In this document: positions 33,659-42,406 of the stretch, piece after piece
Layout of the letters: every line of letters begins with the position of its first letter
How positions within the stretch are numbered: the stretch's first letter is position 1
Assembly (NCBI RefSeq): GCF_036188265.1
Contig: NZ_CP108093.1
Location: forward strand, 4,298,001-4,362,000
Origin: Streptomyces sp. NBC_00247
GTDB lineage: Bacteria; Actinomycetota; Actinomycetes; Streptomycetales; Streptomycetaceae
Reading direction: 5' to 3'
Length of the DNA: 64,000 bases
Notes under the pieces: model-generated
What the model saw: only the letters and a program-made list of their open reading frames with translations
Databases searched by the model: none
Told to the model about the DNA's origin: nothing
Made by a program: the position numbers and the translations under genes

Positions 33659-34996
33659 TCAGCTGCCCGTGACCGTGACCTTCTCGTCGTTCTTCAGCTG
33701 CTCCACGAGCTGCTTGACCTTCGCCTTGTCCCAGACGAGGTTGCCCCCGCTGGTGCTCTGCCCGGAGAGCGGGATGTTCATCGACGTGCCGTCGCCGCCG
33801 GTGACGCCCTTCATCGCGAAGAACATCCGGGCCAGCGACCAGAGCGACATGTCCTTGTCCACCACGAGGGTGTCGAGACCCGCGCCCAGCACCGGGTACA
33901 GCGTGAACGGGTTGATCAGCGTGGACGGGGTCGCCGTCTGGCTCGCGAGCGCCGCGAGGAACTTCTGCTGGTTCTTCGTACGGTCCAGGTCGCTGCCCGC
34001 GAAGGCGTACCGGGTACGGACGAAGGCGAGGGACTGCTCGCCGTTCAGCGTCTGCTTGCCCGCCTGGAAGTCGGCGCCGGAGTTCTTGTCCTTGAAGGCC
34101 TTCGGGATGTCGAGCTCGACCCCGCCGATCGCGTCCACGATGTTGGCGAAGCCGCCGAAGCCGATCTCGACGTAGTGGTCGATGTGCAGCCCGGTGTTGT
34201 ACTCGACGGTCCGCACCAGCAGCTCCGGGCCGTCCTCGGCGTACGCGGCGTTCAGCTTGACCGTCCGGCCGGTGCCCTCGTACCTCTTGCCCGACTCGGA
34301 CCCCACGAACGAGGGGATCTCCACGTTCGAGTCACGGGGCAGGGAGACCAGCGTCGGCCCGTTCGACCCGTTGTGCAGGATCATCATCGAGTCGGTGCGC
34401 TTGCCCTCGGCGGAGCCGGTGTGCAGCTTCTTCTTGTCCTCGGCCGTCATGCCCTCGCGGCTGTCGGAACCGACGATCAGGTAGTTGGTGCCGTCGCCCT
34501 CGGCCGGGCGGTCGATGACCTTGGAAAGATCGACCTCGCGCTTGAGCTTGGAGTCCGCCCAGAAGTACGTGGAGACGGAGACCGCCAGCACGACGACCAC
34601 CAGGGCCAGCGCGCCGATCTTGATCCGGCGCCGCCAGTCCGGCGCGGGGCGGCCCTGGACGTAACCGCCGTCACCGCCGCGTCCGCCATGGCCGCCGCCC
34701 GGCCCGTGCCCCGGCCCCTGGCCGGGCCCCTGGGGCGTGCCGTAGACCTGGCCCGTGTTGTAACCGCTGTCGTACCCGGGCGCCGCCTGGCCTTCCGCGC
34801 CGTACGGGTCGCGGCGAGGGGCCTCGGGGGTGCCGTACCCCGGGCGTCCCTGCGGCTGCGGCGGCACCTGCGGCGCCCGCGGCGGGGCGGGACGCCGCTG
34901 GACACGGGGCATGGAGCGCGCACCCTCGGGCTCGGGGGCTGCCGAGCCCCGGCCGTAGCGGTCGCTGTCGTCGGTCCATCCGGGCCTGTCACTCAT
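33659..34996 (-). CDS. LytR-CpsA-Psr (LCP) family protein, copy 1
   Basis: LCP proteins transfer glycopolymers from lipid carriers to peptidoglycan outside the membrane. 445 residues. A long Gly/Pro-rich cytoplasmic lead (1-122) with GPGQGPGHGPGGGHGG, one membrane helix (about 128-148, GALALVVVVLAVSVSTYFWA), then the LCP domain with YLIVGSDSREGM, TDSMMILH, VSLPRDSNVEIP, KLNAAYAEDGPELL, IDHYVEIGFGGF and FVRTRYAFAGSDLDRTKNQQ. The conserved Arg and Asp residues for pyrophosphate binding are present. There is no LytR_C domain. The start is ATG 34996; an open frame runs far upstream through other genes and is not real. It is divergent from the thioesterase gene. Confidence 0.92.
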   Translation of the reverse strand: MSDRPGWTDDSDRYGRGSAAPEPEGARSMPRVQRRPAPPRAPQVPPQPQGRPGYGTPEAPRRDPYGAEGQAAPGYDSGYNTGQVYGTPQGPGQGPGHGPGGGHGGRGGDGGYVQGRPAPDWRRRIKIGALALVVVVLAVSVSTYFWADSKLKREVDLSKVIDRPAEGDGTNYLIVGSDSREGMTAEDKKKLHTGSAEGKRTDSMMILHNGSNGPTLVSLPRDSNVEIPSFVGSESGKRYEGTGRTVKLNAAYAEDGPELLVRTVEYNTGLHIDHYVEIGFGGFANIVDAIGGVELDIPKAFKDKNSGADFQAGKQTLNGEQSLAFVRTRYAFAGSDLDRTKNQQKFLAALASQTATPSTLINPFTLYPVLGAGLDTLVVDKDMSLWSLARMFFAMKGVTGGDGTSMNIPLSGQSTSGGNLVWDKAKVKQLVEQLKNDEKVTVTGS

Positions 34997-35100
34997 GGAC
35001 ACCAGTCTGCCGCGCCCGGGTACGGGTATTACAGGGTGTGAGAAGAAACGGTTCACGGCTGTTGCGAAGCTGATGCAAATTCGGTCACGCATCGGCCGCA

Positions 35101-35106
35101 TACAGT
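35101..35106 (+). promoter_or_regulatory. -10 box TACAGT of the leaderless thioesterase gene
   Basis: TACAGT ends 7 nt before ATG 35114, pointing to a transcript starting at the ATG. Confidence 0.5.
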
Positions 35107-35113
35107 GGACGTC

Positions 35114-35746
35114 ATGACAAAACTGGTCAATCGCTCCCAGGACGAGAGCACCCCCGAGGAGGGAGACGCCCCCGGAGACGGCGGCGGCACCCGGACCCCT
35201 CGCGAGGGCGGCGACGGTGTCGGGGAACTCCCCGGCAAGCCCACCGAGGCGTCCCGCACCACGCTCAGCCACATCATGACCGGCAGCGACACCAACCTCC
35301 TGGGCACGGTGCACGGCGGCGTGATCATGAAGCTGGTGGACGACGCGGCCGGTGCCGTGGCCGGCCGGCACTCGGGCGGCCCCGCCGTGACCGCCTCGAT
35401 GGACGAGATGGTGTTCCTGGAGCCGGTCCGGGTCGGCGACCTCGTGCACGTACGCGCCCAGGTGAACTGGACCGGCCGCTCCTCGATGGAGGTCGGGGTG
35501 CGCGTGATGGCCGAGCGGTGGAACGAGTCGACCCCCGCCCAGCAGGTCGGCAGCGCCTACCTCGTCTTCGCCGCCGTCGACGCGGACGGCCGCCCCCGTC
35601 CCGTACCGCCGGTCATCCCCGGCACCGAGCGCGACAAGCGGCGCCACCAGGAGGCCCAGATCCGCCGTACGCACCGGCTGGCCCGGCGTCGAGCGATCAA
35701 GGAACTGCGCGAGAAGCGCGCCGCGGACGGCATCGACGAGAACTGA
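35114..35746 (+). CDS. Hotdog-fold acyl-CoA thioesterase
   Basis: 210 residues. After a disordered acidic lead of about 50 residues comes a single hotdog domain of the acyl-CoA hydrolase (YciA/BACH) type: LSHIMTGSDTNLLGTVHGG (with the helix-start NLLGTVHGG and catalytic Asp/His region), IMKLVDDAAGAVAGRHSGG, MVFLEPVRVGDLVHVRAQV. A basic tail follows (RRTHRLARRRAIKELREKR). It would cleave acyl-CoA to free acid in the cytoplasm. A GTG at 35105 is also in frame, but the TACAGT box 7 nt upstream favours ATG 35114. It is flanked on both sides by LCP genes on the opposite strand, which says little about its substrate. Confidence 0.9.
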   Translation: MTKLVNRSQDESTPEEGDAPGDGGGTRTPREGGDGVGELPGKPTEASRTTLSHIMTGSDTNLLGTVHGGVIMKLVDDAAGAVAGRHSGGPAVTASMDEMVFLEPVRVGDLVHVRAQVNWTGRSSMEVGVRVMAERWNESTPAQQVGSAYLVFAAVDADGRPRPVPPVIPGTERDKRRHQEAQIRRTHRLARRRAIKELREKRAADGIDEN

Positions 35747-35796
35747 GCCCGGCGGGGCGGCGGGAGCCTGCCCCGGCGGCGCGGGGGAGCCCGCGC

Positions 35797-37296
35797 TCAG
35801 GGGCAGACGACCTCGTCGCCCGTGACGGCGTGGAAGGTGCCCCGGGGCACGGTCTCCGCACGCACCGGCACCACCGTCGTCCAGTCCGCGCCGACCGTCA
35901 CCCGCAGCGTGGCGCCCTGGCCGGCCACCGCCCGCAGCTCGCTGCCCGGCAACGCCGTGGCCAGCGACTTCGCCGACCGGTCCCAGCGCGGGTCGTAGGT
36001 GATCAGGGTCCGCGCGAGGGTGCGGACCGTGCCGTCGAGGGGGGCCTCGGTGGTGTTGAACCCGGTGGCGCGCAGGGCGCCGTCCACCTTCTTGCCGAGA
36101 CCGGCGTGCGGGGTCCCGTTGTAGACCTGGACCCGGATCTGCTGGGGCGCCACGTCCACCACCCTCGCCTTCGACGCGGCCGGGGCGGCGGCCGGCTTCG
36201 CCGAGGTGAGCGGCTTGTCCTCGCGCAGCGTCCGGAAGAGCGCGGCGGCCCGCGCGGTGTCCCACTTCACGGTCGACCCGATCCCCTTGACCGGGAAACT
36301 CGGGTCGCCCACCGGGACGGAGGCGAACTCCGACGAAGCCGCGGTGAACCCGCGCATCGCCGACCCCAGCTCCAGCATCTGCTCGGTGCCGAACCCCTCG
36401 TCGGCCCGTACCGACCCCAGCATCGCCGAGACGACCTGCTGGAACTTCACGGGGTTCAGCAGCACGCCCTTGCTGGTCGCCCGCTCGATCACCGCCGCGA
36501 CGAACTTCTGCTGCCGCTGCATCCGCCCCAGGTCGGCCGCCCCGTCGACGTGCCGGGAGCGGACGTACTGCAGAGCCTCGCCCCCGCTCAGCGCGTGGGT
36601 GCCCGCCGGGAGGTTCAGACCCGTGTACGTGTCCTTCAGCGGCCGCACCGTACAGATCTCCACGCCGCCCAGCGCGTCCACCGTCTTCATGAAGCTGGTG
36701 AAGTCCGCTTCCAGGTAGTGGTCGATCTTGACCCCGGTCAGCTGCTCCACCGTGCGCACGGTCAGCGTGGGACCGCCCTCGGCGTAGGCGGCGTTCAGCT
36801 TCACGGGGTGGGCGGCGTGCCCCTTGCCGGTCGTCCGGTCGGTGTGCGCGGGGACCACGGCGTAGCTGTCGCGCGGCAGGCTGACCACGCTCGCGCGCCG
36901 CCGGTCCCGGGACAGGTGCACCAGCATCAGGGTGTCGGTGCAGTGGCAGGGGGCGCCGCCGAGCCGGAACTTCTTCTTCTGGTCCGCCGTGATGCTGTCG
37001 CGGCCGTCCGTGCCGACGAGCAGCAGGTTCATGCCACGGCTCCCGGACGGGCGGTTCTTCATGTCCCGGAAGGGGTCCACACGGCCGATGCCGGACTCCA
37101 GCTGGGTGACCACGGCGTGACCGATGCCGCCCGCGCCCAGCACGAGGACCGACAGCCCCGTCGCCACCCGCATCCCCCAGCGGGGCCGCTCGTCCTGCCG
37201 ACGCGATCTCAGCGGCCCCCCGGTCCTGGCCGGACCGTGCCGCGGCGGGACGCGCCGGGGACGCGGTGGACGGGGCGACCGGGGCGGCGTGGTCAC
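35797..37296 (-). CDS. LCP family protein, copy 2, with LytR_C domain
   Basis: 499 residues. A short basic cytoplasmic lead (1-40, many Pro/Arg), a membrane helix (about 43-63), then the LCP domain with LLLVGTDGRDSI, CTDTLMLVHLSRD, VSLPRDSYAVVP, KLNAAYAEGGPTL, IDHYLEADFTSF and YVRSRHVDGAADLGRMQRQQ. Here DGRDS replaces the usual DSR. A Cys-x-Cys (CHC) before TDT and a third Cys in VEICT may form a disulfide. The C-terminal LytR_C domain starts near QIRVQVYNGTPHAGLGKKV. GTG 37296 has GGAGG 10 nt upstream. Divergent from the glycosyltransferase gene at 37506. Confidence 0.92.
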   Translation of the reverse strand: MTTPPRSPRPPRPRRVPPRHGPARTGGPLRSRRQDERPRWGMRVATGLSVLVLGAGGIGHAVVTQLESGIGRVDPFRDMKNRPSGSRGMNLLLVGTDGRDSITADQKKKFRLGGAPCHCTDTLMLVHLSRDRRRASVVSLPRDSYAVVPAHTDRTTGKGHAAHPVKLNAAYAEGGPTLTVRTVEQLTGVKIDHYLEADFTSFMKTVDALGGVEICTVRPLKDTYTGLNLPAGTHALSGGEALQYVRSRHVDGAADLGRMQRQQKFVAAVIERATSKGVLLNPVKFQQVVSAMLGSVRADEGFGTEQMLELGSAMRGFTAASSEFASVPVGDPSFPVKGIGSTVKWDTARAAALFRTLREDKPLTSAKPAAAPAASKARVVDVAPQQIRVQVYNGTPHAGLGKKVDGALRATGFNTTEAPLDGTVRTLARTLITYDPRWDRSAKSLATALPGSELRAVAGQGATLRVTVGADWTTVVPVRAETVPRGTFHAVTGDEVVCP

Positions 37297-37505
37297 GAGA
37301 GGGGAACCTCCGGGCGATCCGAGGCGTGCGGGGACCGTCCGTACGGTAAGTCCATACGATCTCCTTTCCGGGCTGCCACCCGGCGGGACGCGCCGGTGTC
37401 CCCCGTAAGCGGTAACGTGGCGGCGCGCACCACCAGCCGAACAACCGCCGTCTCCCGTGGTGCGACCAGGAGCCCGGCGCCCCCCGAGGACACCCCGAGG
37501 ACCAC

Positions 37506-38528
37506 ATGTCTGCCGCGCACTACCCCGCCGTCTCAGTGATCATGCCGGTGCTCGACGAGGAGCGGCACCTGAGGAACTCGGTCCGGCACATCCTGGAACA
37601 GGAGTACGCCGGGGAGATGGAGGTGGTGATCGCGCTCGGGCCGTCCACGGACCGCACCGACGAGATCGCCGCCGAGCTGGTGCGCGAGGATTCCCGCGTC
37701 CACACCGTCCCCAACCCGACCGGCCGCACCCCCGCCGCCCTCAACGCCGCCATCGCGGCCTCACATCACCCGATCGTGGTGCGGGTCGACGGGCACGGCA
37801 TGCTCTCCCCGGACTACATCGCCACCGCAGTCCGCCTCCTGGAGGAGACCGGCGCGCAGAACGTCGGCGGCATCATGCACGCCGAGGGCGAGAACGCCTG
37901 GGAGGACGCCGTCGCCGCCGCGATGACCTCGAAGATCGGCGTCGGCAACGCCGCGTTCCACACCGGCGGCCAGGCCGGCCCCGCCGAGACCGTGTACCTC
38001 GGCGTCTTCCGCCGCGAGGCGCTGGAGAAGGCCGAGGGGTACAACGTCGAGTTCATCCGGGCCCAGGACTGGGAGCTGAACTTCCGCATCCGCGAGGCCG
38101 GCGGGCTGATCTGGTTCTCGCCCGAACTGAAGGTCCAGTACCGCCCCCGCCCCTCCGTACGGGCGCTCGCCAAGCAGTACAAGGACTACGGCCGCTGGCG
38201 GCACGTCGTCGCCCGCTACCACTCCGGCTCGATCAACCTGCGCTACCTCGCCCCGCCGACCGCCGTCTGCGCCATCGCGGCGGGCATCGTCGTCGGCGCG
38301 GCGGTCACCCCCTGGGCGTTCCTGGTCCCGGCGGCCTACGCCGCCGCCATCACCGCCGGCTCGCTCCCCGCGGGCAAGGGACTGTCGCTCAAGGCCCGCG
38401 CACAGATCCCGGTCGCGCTCGCCACCATGCACATGTCGTGGGGGTACGGCTTCCTCACCAGCCCGCGTTCGCTGGCCAAGCGGGTCATCGCCGGCCGCCG
38501 CCCGTCGCTGAGCGGGCAGACCGTCTGA
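37506..38528 (+). CDS. Family 2 glycosyltransferase with C-terminal membrane segments
   Basis: 340 residues. The GT-A domain begins VSVIMPVLDEERHLRNSVRH. It has ALGPSTDRTDEIA, the nucleotide/metal-binding RVDGHGML, and the acceptor-side AQDWELNFRIREAG. Two hydrophobic segments near 250-290 (CAIAAGIVVGAAVTPWAFLVP) anchor it, so it probably works on a lipid-linked sugar at the inner face of the membrane, like ExoA-type transferases. The start ATG 37506 has GAGG 5 nt upstream. Placement between LCP genes supports a role in making a polymer that LCP ligases attach. Confidence 0.9.
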   Translation: MSAAHYPAVSVIMPVLDEERHLRNSVRHILEQEYAGEMEVVIALGPSTDRTDEIAAELVREDSRVHTVPNPTGRTPAALNAAIAASHHPIVVRVDGHGMLSPDYIATAVRLLEETGAQNVGGIMHAEGENAWEDAVAAAMTSKIGVGNAAFHTGGQAGPAETVYLGVFRREALEKAEGYNVEFIRAQDWELNFRIREAGGLIWFSPELKVQYRPRPSVRALAKQYKDYGRWRHVVARYHSGSINLRYLAPPTAVCAIAAGIVVGAAVTPWAFLVPAAYAAAITAGSLPAGKGLSLKARAQIPVALATMHMSWGYGFLTSPRSLAKRVIAGRRPSLSGQTV

Positions 38529-38536
38529 CACCGGCC

Positions 38537-38583
38537 GTACGAGGGAGGGGCTCCACCGTCGCGGTGGAGCCCCTCCCTCGTAC
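38537..38583. terminator. 22-bp bidirectional terminator
   Basis: Perfect arms 38537-38558 and 38562-38583 with the 3-nt loop TCG, between the glycosyltransferase gene and the convergent LCP gene. Confidence 0.85.
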
Positions 38584-38596
38584 GTACGGACCCGGG

Positions 38597-40342
38597 CTAC
38601 CAGGTGTAGTTCGGGTTCACCTTCATGCAGGCTCCCTCGTCCTCGCCGTTGAGGGCCTGCGCCGACTCGGGGGTCTTGTCGTCCTGCCCGGCGGGGTAGC
38701 TGCCCCCGTCGCGCCAGTCGGCACCGATCGCCAGGGAGATCCCCGACACGTCGGTCGACTTCTTCACCAGGGACACCGGGATGCCCAGCGCCTTGGCGAC
38801 CGCCTGGGCGTCGCCCTCCAGGTCCGCGCTCGGGTACAGGACCCCGGTCCGCGCCGAGCCGGTGATGTCCGAGGAGTCGAGGGTGGCCCGCGTGAAGCCC
38901 GCGTCCTTGAGCAGGTCCCGTACGTCACCGGCCCGGCCGGAGGCCGGCCCCTGGGAGTCGGTGGCCGTCGCGTTGCGCACCGCCACGGCGATCTCGTCGA
39001 CCGGCGCGGACGGGTCCGTGGGCGTGGGCGAGGCCGTCGCCGCGGGCTTGGACGCCTTGCCGTCGAGCGGGACGTCGTCGCGCACCATCCGGAACAGCTG
39101 CTCGGCGTCGCCCGGCTTCGGGAGGACCCGGCCTTCGAGCGCCCCCGTGGCGTAGACGTTCGGCATGGTGGTCATCGTGATCCGCTTGGTCGGGACCTTC
39201 TTGAGCTCCCCGGCCAGGTCGTACAGCTTCTTCATGTCGAGGCCCGTGTCGAGCGTGAGCGCGTTGCTCGCCGCCTCGGCCAGGCTCATCAGCTTCCCCG
39301 GGTCGGTCAGCTTGGTGCCCGTGCGGAGCTCGCGGACCATCGAGTTCAGGTACTGGTGCTGCGCCTGTGCCCGGTCCAGGTCGGTGTTGCCCCCGAAGCC
39401 GTACCGGGTGCGCAGCCACTGGAGGGCCTGCTTCCCCATGACCGGGGTGGTGCCCTCCTTCAGGCGGAGGCCCGAACCGGAGCCTTCCGCGTTGTGGGAG
39501 TAGATGTTGGCGTCGACGCAGACGGGTACGCCCCCGACGGCGTCGGCCATCGACACCACGCCGGAGAAGTCGATCATCATGAAGTGATCGATGGTGATGC
39601 CGGTCAGCTCGTACCAGGCGGCGACCGTGCAGCCCGGACCGCCGCGCCCCAGACTCGTGTTGGTCATGACCAGCGAGGTGGACGCCTCGTAGACCTTGCC
39701 GGTCTTCGGGTCCGTGCACTTGGGCATCTTCAGCATGGTGTCGCGCGGCATGCTGACCACCGACAGGTTGGTCCGGTCCGCCGAGAGGTGGAGCAGCATC
39801 TGCACGTCCGCGAGCGGCGTGCCGTTGAAGGTCTCCTTCGCGCCGCCCAGCTTCTGGTTCTCCGCGGTGTCACGGGCGTCGGAACCGATGAGCAGGATGT
39901 TGAGCGGAGTCTGACCGGCGGCGTTGGCCTTGTGCTCGGTCATCTTCTTGTCGCCGAGGGTCAGGGTCTCCTTCTTGATGTTGTTGTCCAGGTGCCTGTA
40001 GTACAGATAACCGGCCGCCCCGGTACCGAGTATGAGCAGCGCGAGCACCGAGGAGACCCAGCGCAGGACGCGCCGCTTGCCCTTCCCCGGCGCGCGCCCG
40101 GGCGGGCCGCCGTCGCCCTCCCGGGGCCGCCGGGGGCCGGAGACGGCACCCCCGCTGCCGTCCCCCGGCTTCCCGTCCCCGGCGGCTTCGCCGTCCGGCT
40201 TCCCGCCCTCCTCCGTGCCGTTCTCCGCTCCCGTGCCGCTCGCCGTTTCCCCGCCGGCGTAGAGACTGTCGTCCCAGCCGAGTTGATCGGCCTGGGGGAC
40301 GCGACCGCGCGTCCCCTCCTCGGGCGTGCTGTTCTGTCCCAA
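38597..40342 (-). CDS. LCP family protein, copy 3, with LytR_C domain
   Basis: 581 residues. A Gly/Asp/Glu-rich cytoplasmic lead (1-92), a membrane helix (about 93-115, VSSVLALLILGTGAAGYLYY), the LCP domain (NILLIGSDARDTA, LADVQMLLHLSADR, VSMPRDTMLKMP, IDHFMMIDFSGVVSM, WLRTRYGFGGNTDLDRAQAQHQ), then a LytR_C domain near EIAVAVRNATATDS. It belongs to the type with an extra segment holding Cys residues (MPKCTDP and GGPGCTVA) that could pair. The start is TTG 40342, with AGGGGGG 5-6 nt upstream. It lies 49 nt downstream of copy 4 and is probably cotranscribed with it. Confidence 0.9.
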   Translation of the reverse strand: MGQNSTPEEGTRGRVPQADQLGWDDSLYAGGETASGTGAENGTEEGGKPDGEAAGDGKPGDGSGGAVSGPRRPREGDGGPPGRAPGKGKRRVLRWVSSVLALLILGTGAAGYLYYRHLDNNIKKETLTLGDKKMTEHKANAAGQTPLNILLIGSDARDTAENQKLGGAKETFNGTPLADVQMLLHLSADRTNLSVVSMPRDTMLKMPKCTDPKTGKVYEASTSLVMTNTSLGRGGPGCTVAAWYELTGITIDHFMMIDFSGVVSMADAVGGVPVCVDANIYSHNAEGSGSGLRLKEGTTPVMGKQALQWLRTRYGFGGNTDLDRAQAQHQYLNSMVRELRTGTKLTDPGKLMSLAEAASNALTLDTGLDMKKLYDLAGELKKVPTKRITMTTMPNVYATGALEGRVLPKPGDAEQLFRMVRDDVPLDGKASKPAATASPTPTDPSAPVDEIAVAVRNATATDSQGPASGRAGDVRDLLKDAGFTRATLDSSDITGSARTGVLYPSADLEGDAQAVAKALGIPVSLVKKSTDVSGISLAIGADWRDGGSYPAGQDDKTPESAQALNGEDEGACMKVNPNYTW

Positions 40343-40391
40343 CGGGACCCCCCTGCTGCTCAGACTCTCGCGGTGGCGTGGCGAACGGGTT

Positions 40392-42182
40392 TCACTCGCT
40401 GCACACCGCCTTGTCGGCGCTGGCCCTCTGAATGTCGGTGGGCGCCGCGGCGGGCGCGTCGACGGCCACCCCGGCCCCCTTGAAGTCGGCGCCGAGCGTC
40501 AGCGTCATCGCTTCCAGCCCCTCGGCGTCCTCGGTGCCCTGCTTCAGGGCCGATGCGGGCAGCCCCATCATGTCGGCGAGCGTCCGGGCCTGGTCCGCCT
40601 GGTCGGGCGCGTACGCGAGCGTCGTCTTCTCGGTCTTGGCAGGCGCGTTGGCCTTGTTGGTGGACTTCAGCACACCTTTTTCGAGCTGGAGCCAGCTGAC
40701 GGTGGCTCCGGCCGCGCCGTCGATGTCCCCGCCGTTGTACACGTCCACCCGTACGTCGGCGGCCTTCGCCCGCGCCCCGTCGAGCAGGGCTTCCTGCGCG
40801 CTCTTCTCCTTCGCGGCGGCGGCCTTCTTCTGCGCCGCCACCTCGGTGAGGGAGACGTCCTGGCGCATCGTCTCGAAGAGCTGCTCGGCCTTGGTCGGAT
40901 GGACGACCACGGTGACCGGGGTGGGCTCGTCCGGGTTGTCTATGACCGGCACCGTGGTGAAGGTGATGTTCTTGGCGTCGACCTTGGCGAGCTCCTTGGC
41001 GAGGGTGGTCAGCTTCGCGACCGAACCGATGCCGGAGTCGACCGTCAGCGCCTTGGTGGCCGCGTTGGCGAGCTTGAAGAGCTTCGTGGGGCTCGTCAGG
41101 GTGTCGTCCGACTTCATCTGCCGGATCATCGAGCCGAGGAACTGCTGCTGGACCTTGATCCGGTCCAGGTCGCTCTCGTTGCCGAAGCTGTGCCGGGTCC
41201 GCAGCAGGGCCAGGGCCGTCTCGCCCTCAACCTTCGACTCGCCCTTCGGCAGCTTGAGGTGGGACTTGGAGTCGTTGATCGGCTTGGCCATGCAGACGGT
41301 CACACCGCCGACCGCCGTGGAGAGTTCCTTGACCGCGTTGAAGTCGACCATCATGAAGTGGTCGACCGACAGGCCGGTGAGCTCCTTCACGGTGCGCATG
41401 GTGCAGCCGGGGTCACGGCCCTCCTGGCCCAGACTGGTGTTGAAGCGCTCGTTCTCGGTCCCTGGGATGACCTTCGTGGTGCCGTCGGCCTGCTTCGTCT
41501 CGCAGTCGGGGATGTCCATGACCAGGTCGCGCGGGATGCTGAGCGCGGTCGCGTTGGTCCGGTCCGCCGAGACGTGGAAGAGGATGTTGGTGTCGGCGTG
41601 GCCGACGCTTCCGGCGTCGCCGTAGCCCTCGTTGCCCTCGCCGGTCCTCTTGTCGGTACCGATGATCAGGATGTTCATCGGGCCCGGGCTGGTGACGTTC
41701 TTGTTGCCGGCGCTGCCCACGTCGACCGTGCCTATGTTGCCGTTGAAGTGCCGGTAGAGGGCGTACGCGCCGCCCGCCCCCGCGACGACCAGGAACGCCG
41801 TCACCCCGCTCGTCCACAGCAGGAACGTGCGCTTGCCGCTCTTCTTCGCCTTGCGCTTGCGGCGGCCCGCAGGGGCCTCCGGCTCGGCGGGCCGCCGGTT
41901 TCCGCCGGCCCGGCGGCTGCGCTGGCCCGGCACCCTGTCGTCCCGGGGCGGGGTGTCCTCTTCACCGGATTCCGGGGACGGGGCCCGGCGACGACCGCCC
42001 GGGCGGGGTTCTCCGGCAGCCGATTCGCTTCTCCCGCGCGGAACTCGCGGGCTGTCGCCCACCGCCGGAGAATGCTCTTCGGAGTCGCTCAGTCGCAGTT
42101 CGTAATTGCCCGTCTGCGGGTTCAGTACCCACTGGTCCGCGGGGTCGATATCGTCCGCCCGTCCACGGCTTTGCGCATCCAC
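40392..42182 (-). CDS. LCP family protein, copy 4, with LytR_C domain
   Basis: 596 residues. The cytoplasmic lead begins with a recognisable WVLNPQTGNYELRL box (about 18-31) and then a basic disordered stretch. The membrane helix is at about 122-142. The LCP domain shows NILIIGTDKRTGEG, HADTNILFHVSADR, LSIPRDLVMDIP, VDHFMMVDFNAVKEL and LLRTRHSFGNESDLDRIKVQQ; Lys-Arg replaces Ser-Arg in the first motif. Cys pairs as in copy 3 (IPDCET, DPGCTM). A LytR_C domain starts near DVRVDVYNGGDID. GTG 42182 has GGAGG about 12 nt upstream. Copies 3 and 4 look like a duplicated pair. Confidence 0.9.
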   Translation of the reverse strand: MDAQSRGRADDIDPADQWVLNPQTGNYELRLSDSEEHSPAVGDSPRVPRGRSESAAGEPRPGGRRRAPSPESGEEDTPPRDDRVPGQRSRRAGGNRRPAEPEAPAGRRKRKAKKSGKRTFLLWTSGVTAFLVVAGAGGAYALYRHFNGNIGTVDVGSAGNKNVTSPGPMNILIIGTDKRTGEGNEGYGDAGSVGHADTNILFHVSADRTNATALSIPRDLVMDIPDCETKQADGTTKVIPGTENERFNTSLGQEGRDPGCTMRTVKELTGLSVDHFMMVDFNAVKELSTAVGGVTVCMAKPINDSKSHLKLPKGESKVEGETALALLRTRHSFGNESDLDRIKVQQQFLGSMIRQMKSDDTLTSPTKLFKLANAATKALTVDSGIGSVAKLTTLAKELAKVDAKNITFTTVPVIDNPDEPTPVTVVVHPTKAEQLFETMRQDVSLTEVAAQKKAAAAKEKSAQEALLDGARAKAADVRVDVYNGGDIDGAAGATVSWLQLEKGVLKSTNKANAPAKTEKTTLAYAPDQADQARTLADMMGLPASALKQGTEDAEGLEAMTLTLGADFKGAGVAVDAPAAAPTDIQRASADKAVCSE

Positions 42183-42406
42183 GGTCGCCTGGGTCCTCCG
42201 TCGGTGCCACGCGAGGCGCCTCCCCCGAAAAGGCGCTTCAAATCTGCGTTCCAGAAGTGCGTGGCCGGAAGGCTGGACGCACTGGATCGCGTCACACTAT
42301 CCGCCCGTTCCGGGCTCCACGGACGGGCGTGACACATTCCACGCTCCCTACAACCGGGCATTCCACTCATTCCGAGCCGATTGTTCCGTTCCGCTTGAGA
42401 ATTGCT

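Noticed and set aside
34997..37507. An upstream extension of LCP copy 1 across the thioesterase and LCP copy 2 genes
   Set aside because: The frame is open only because of base composition. The LCP protein starts at ATG 34996 with its usual cytoplasmic lead.
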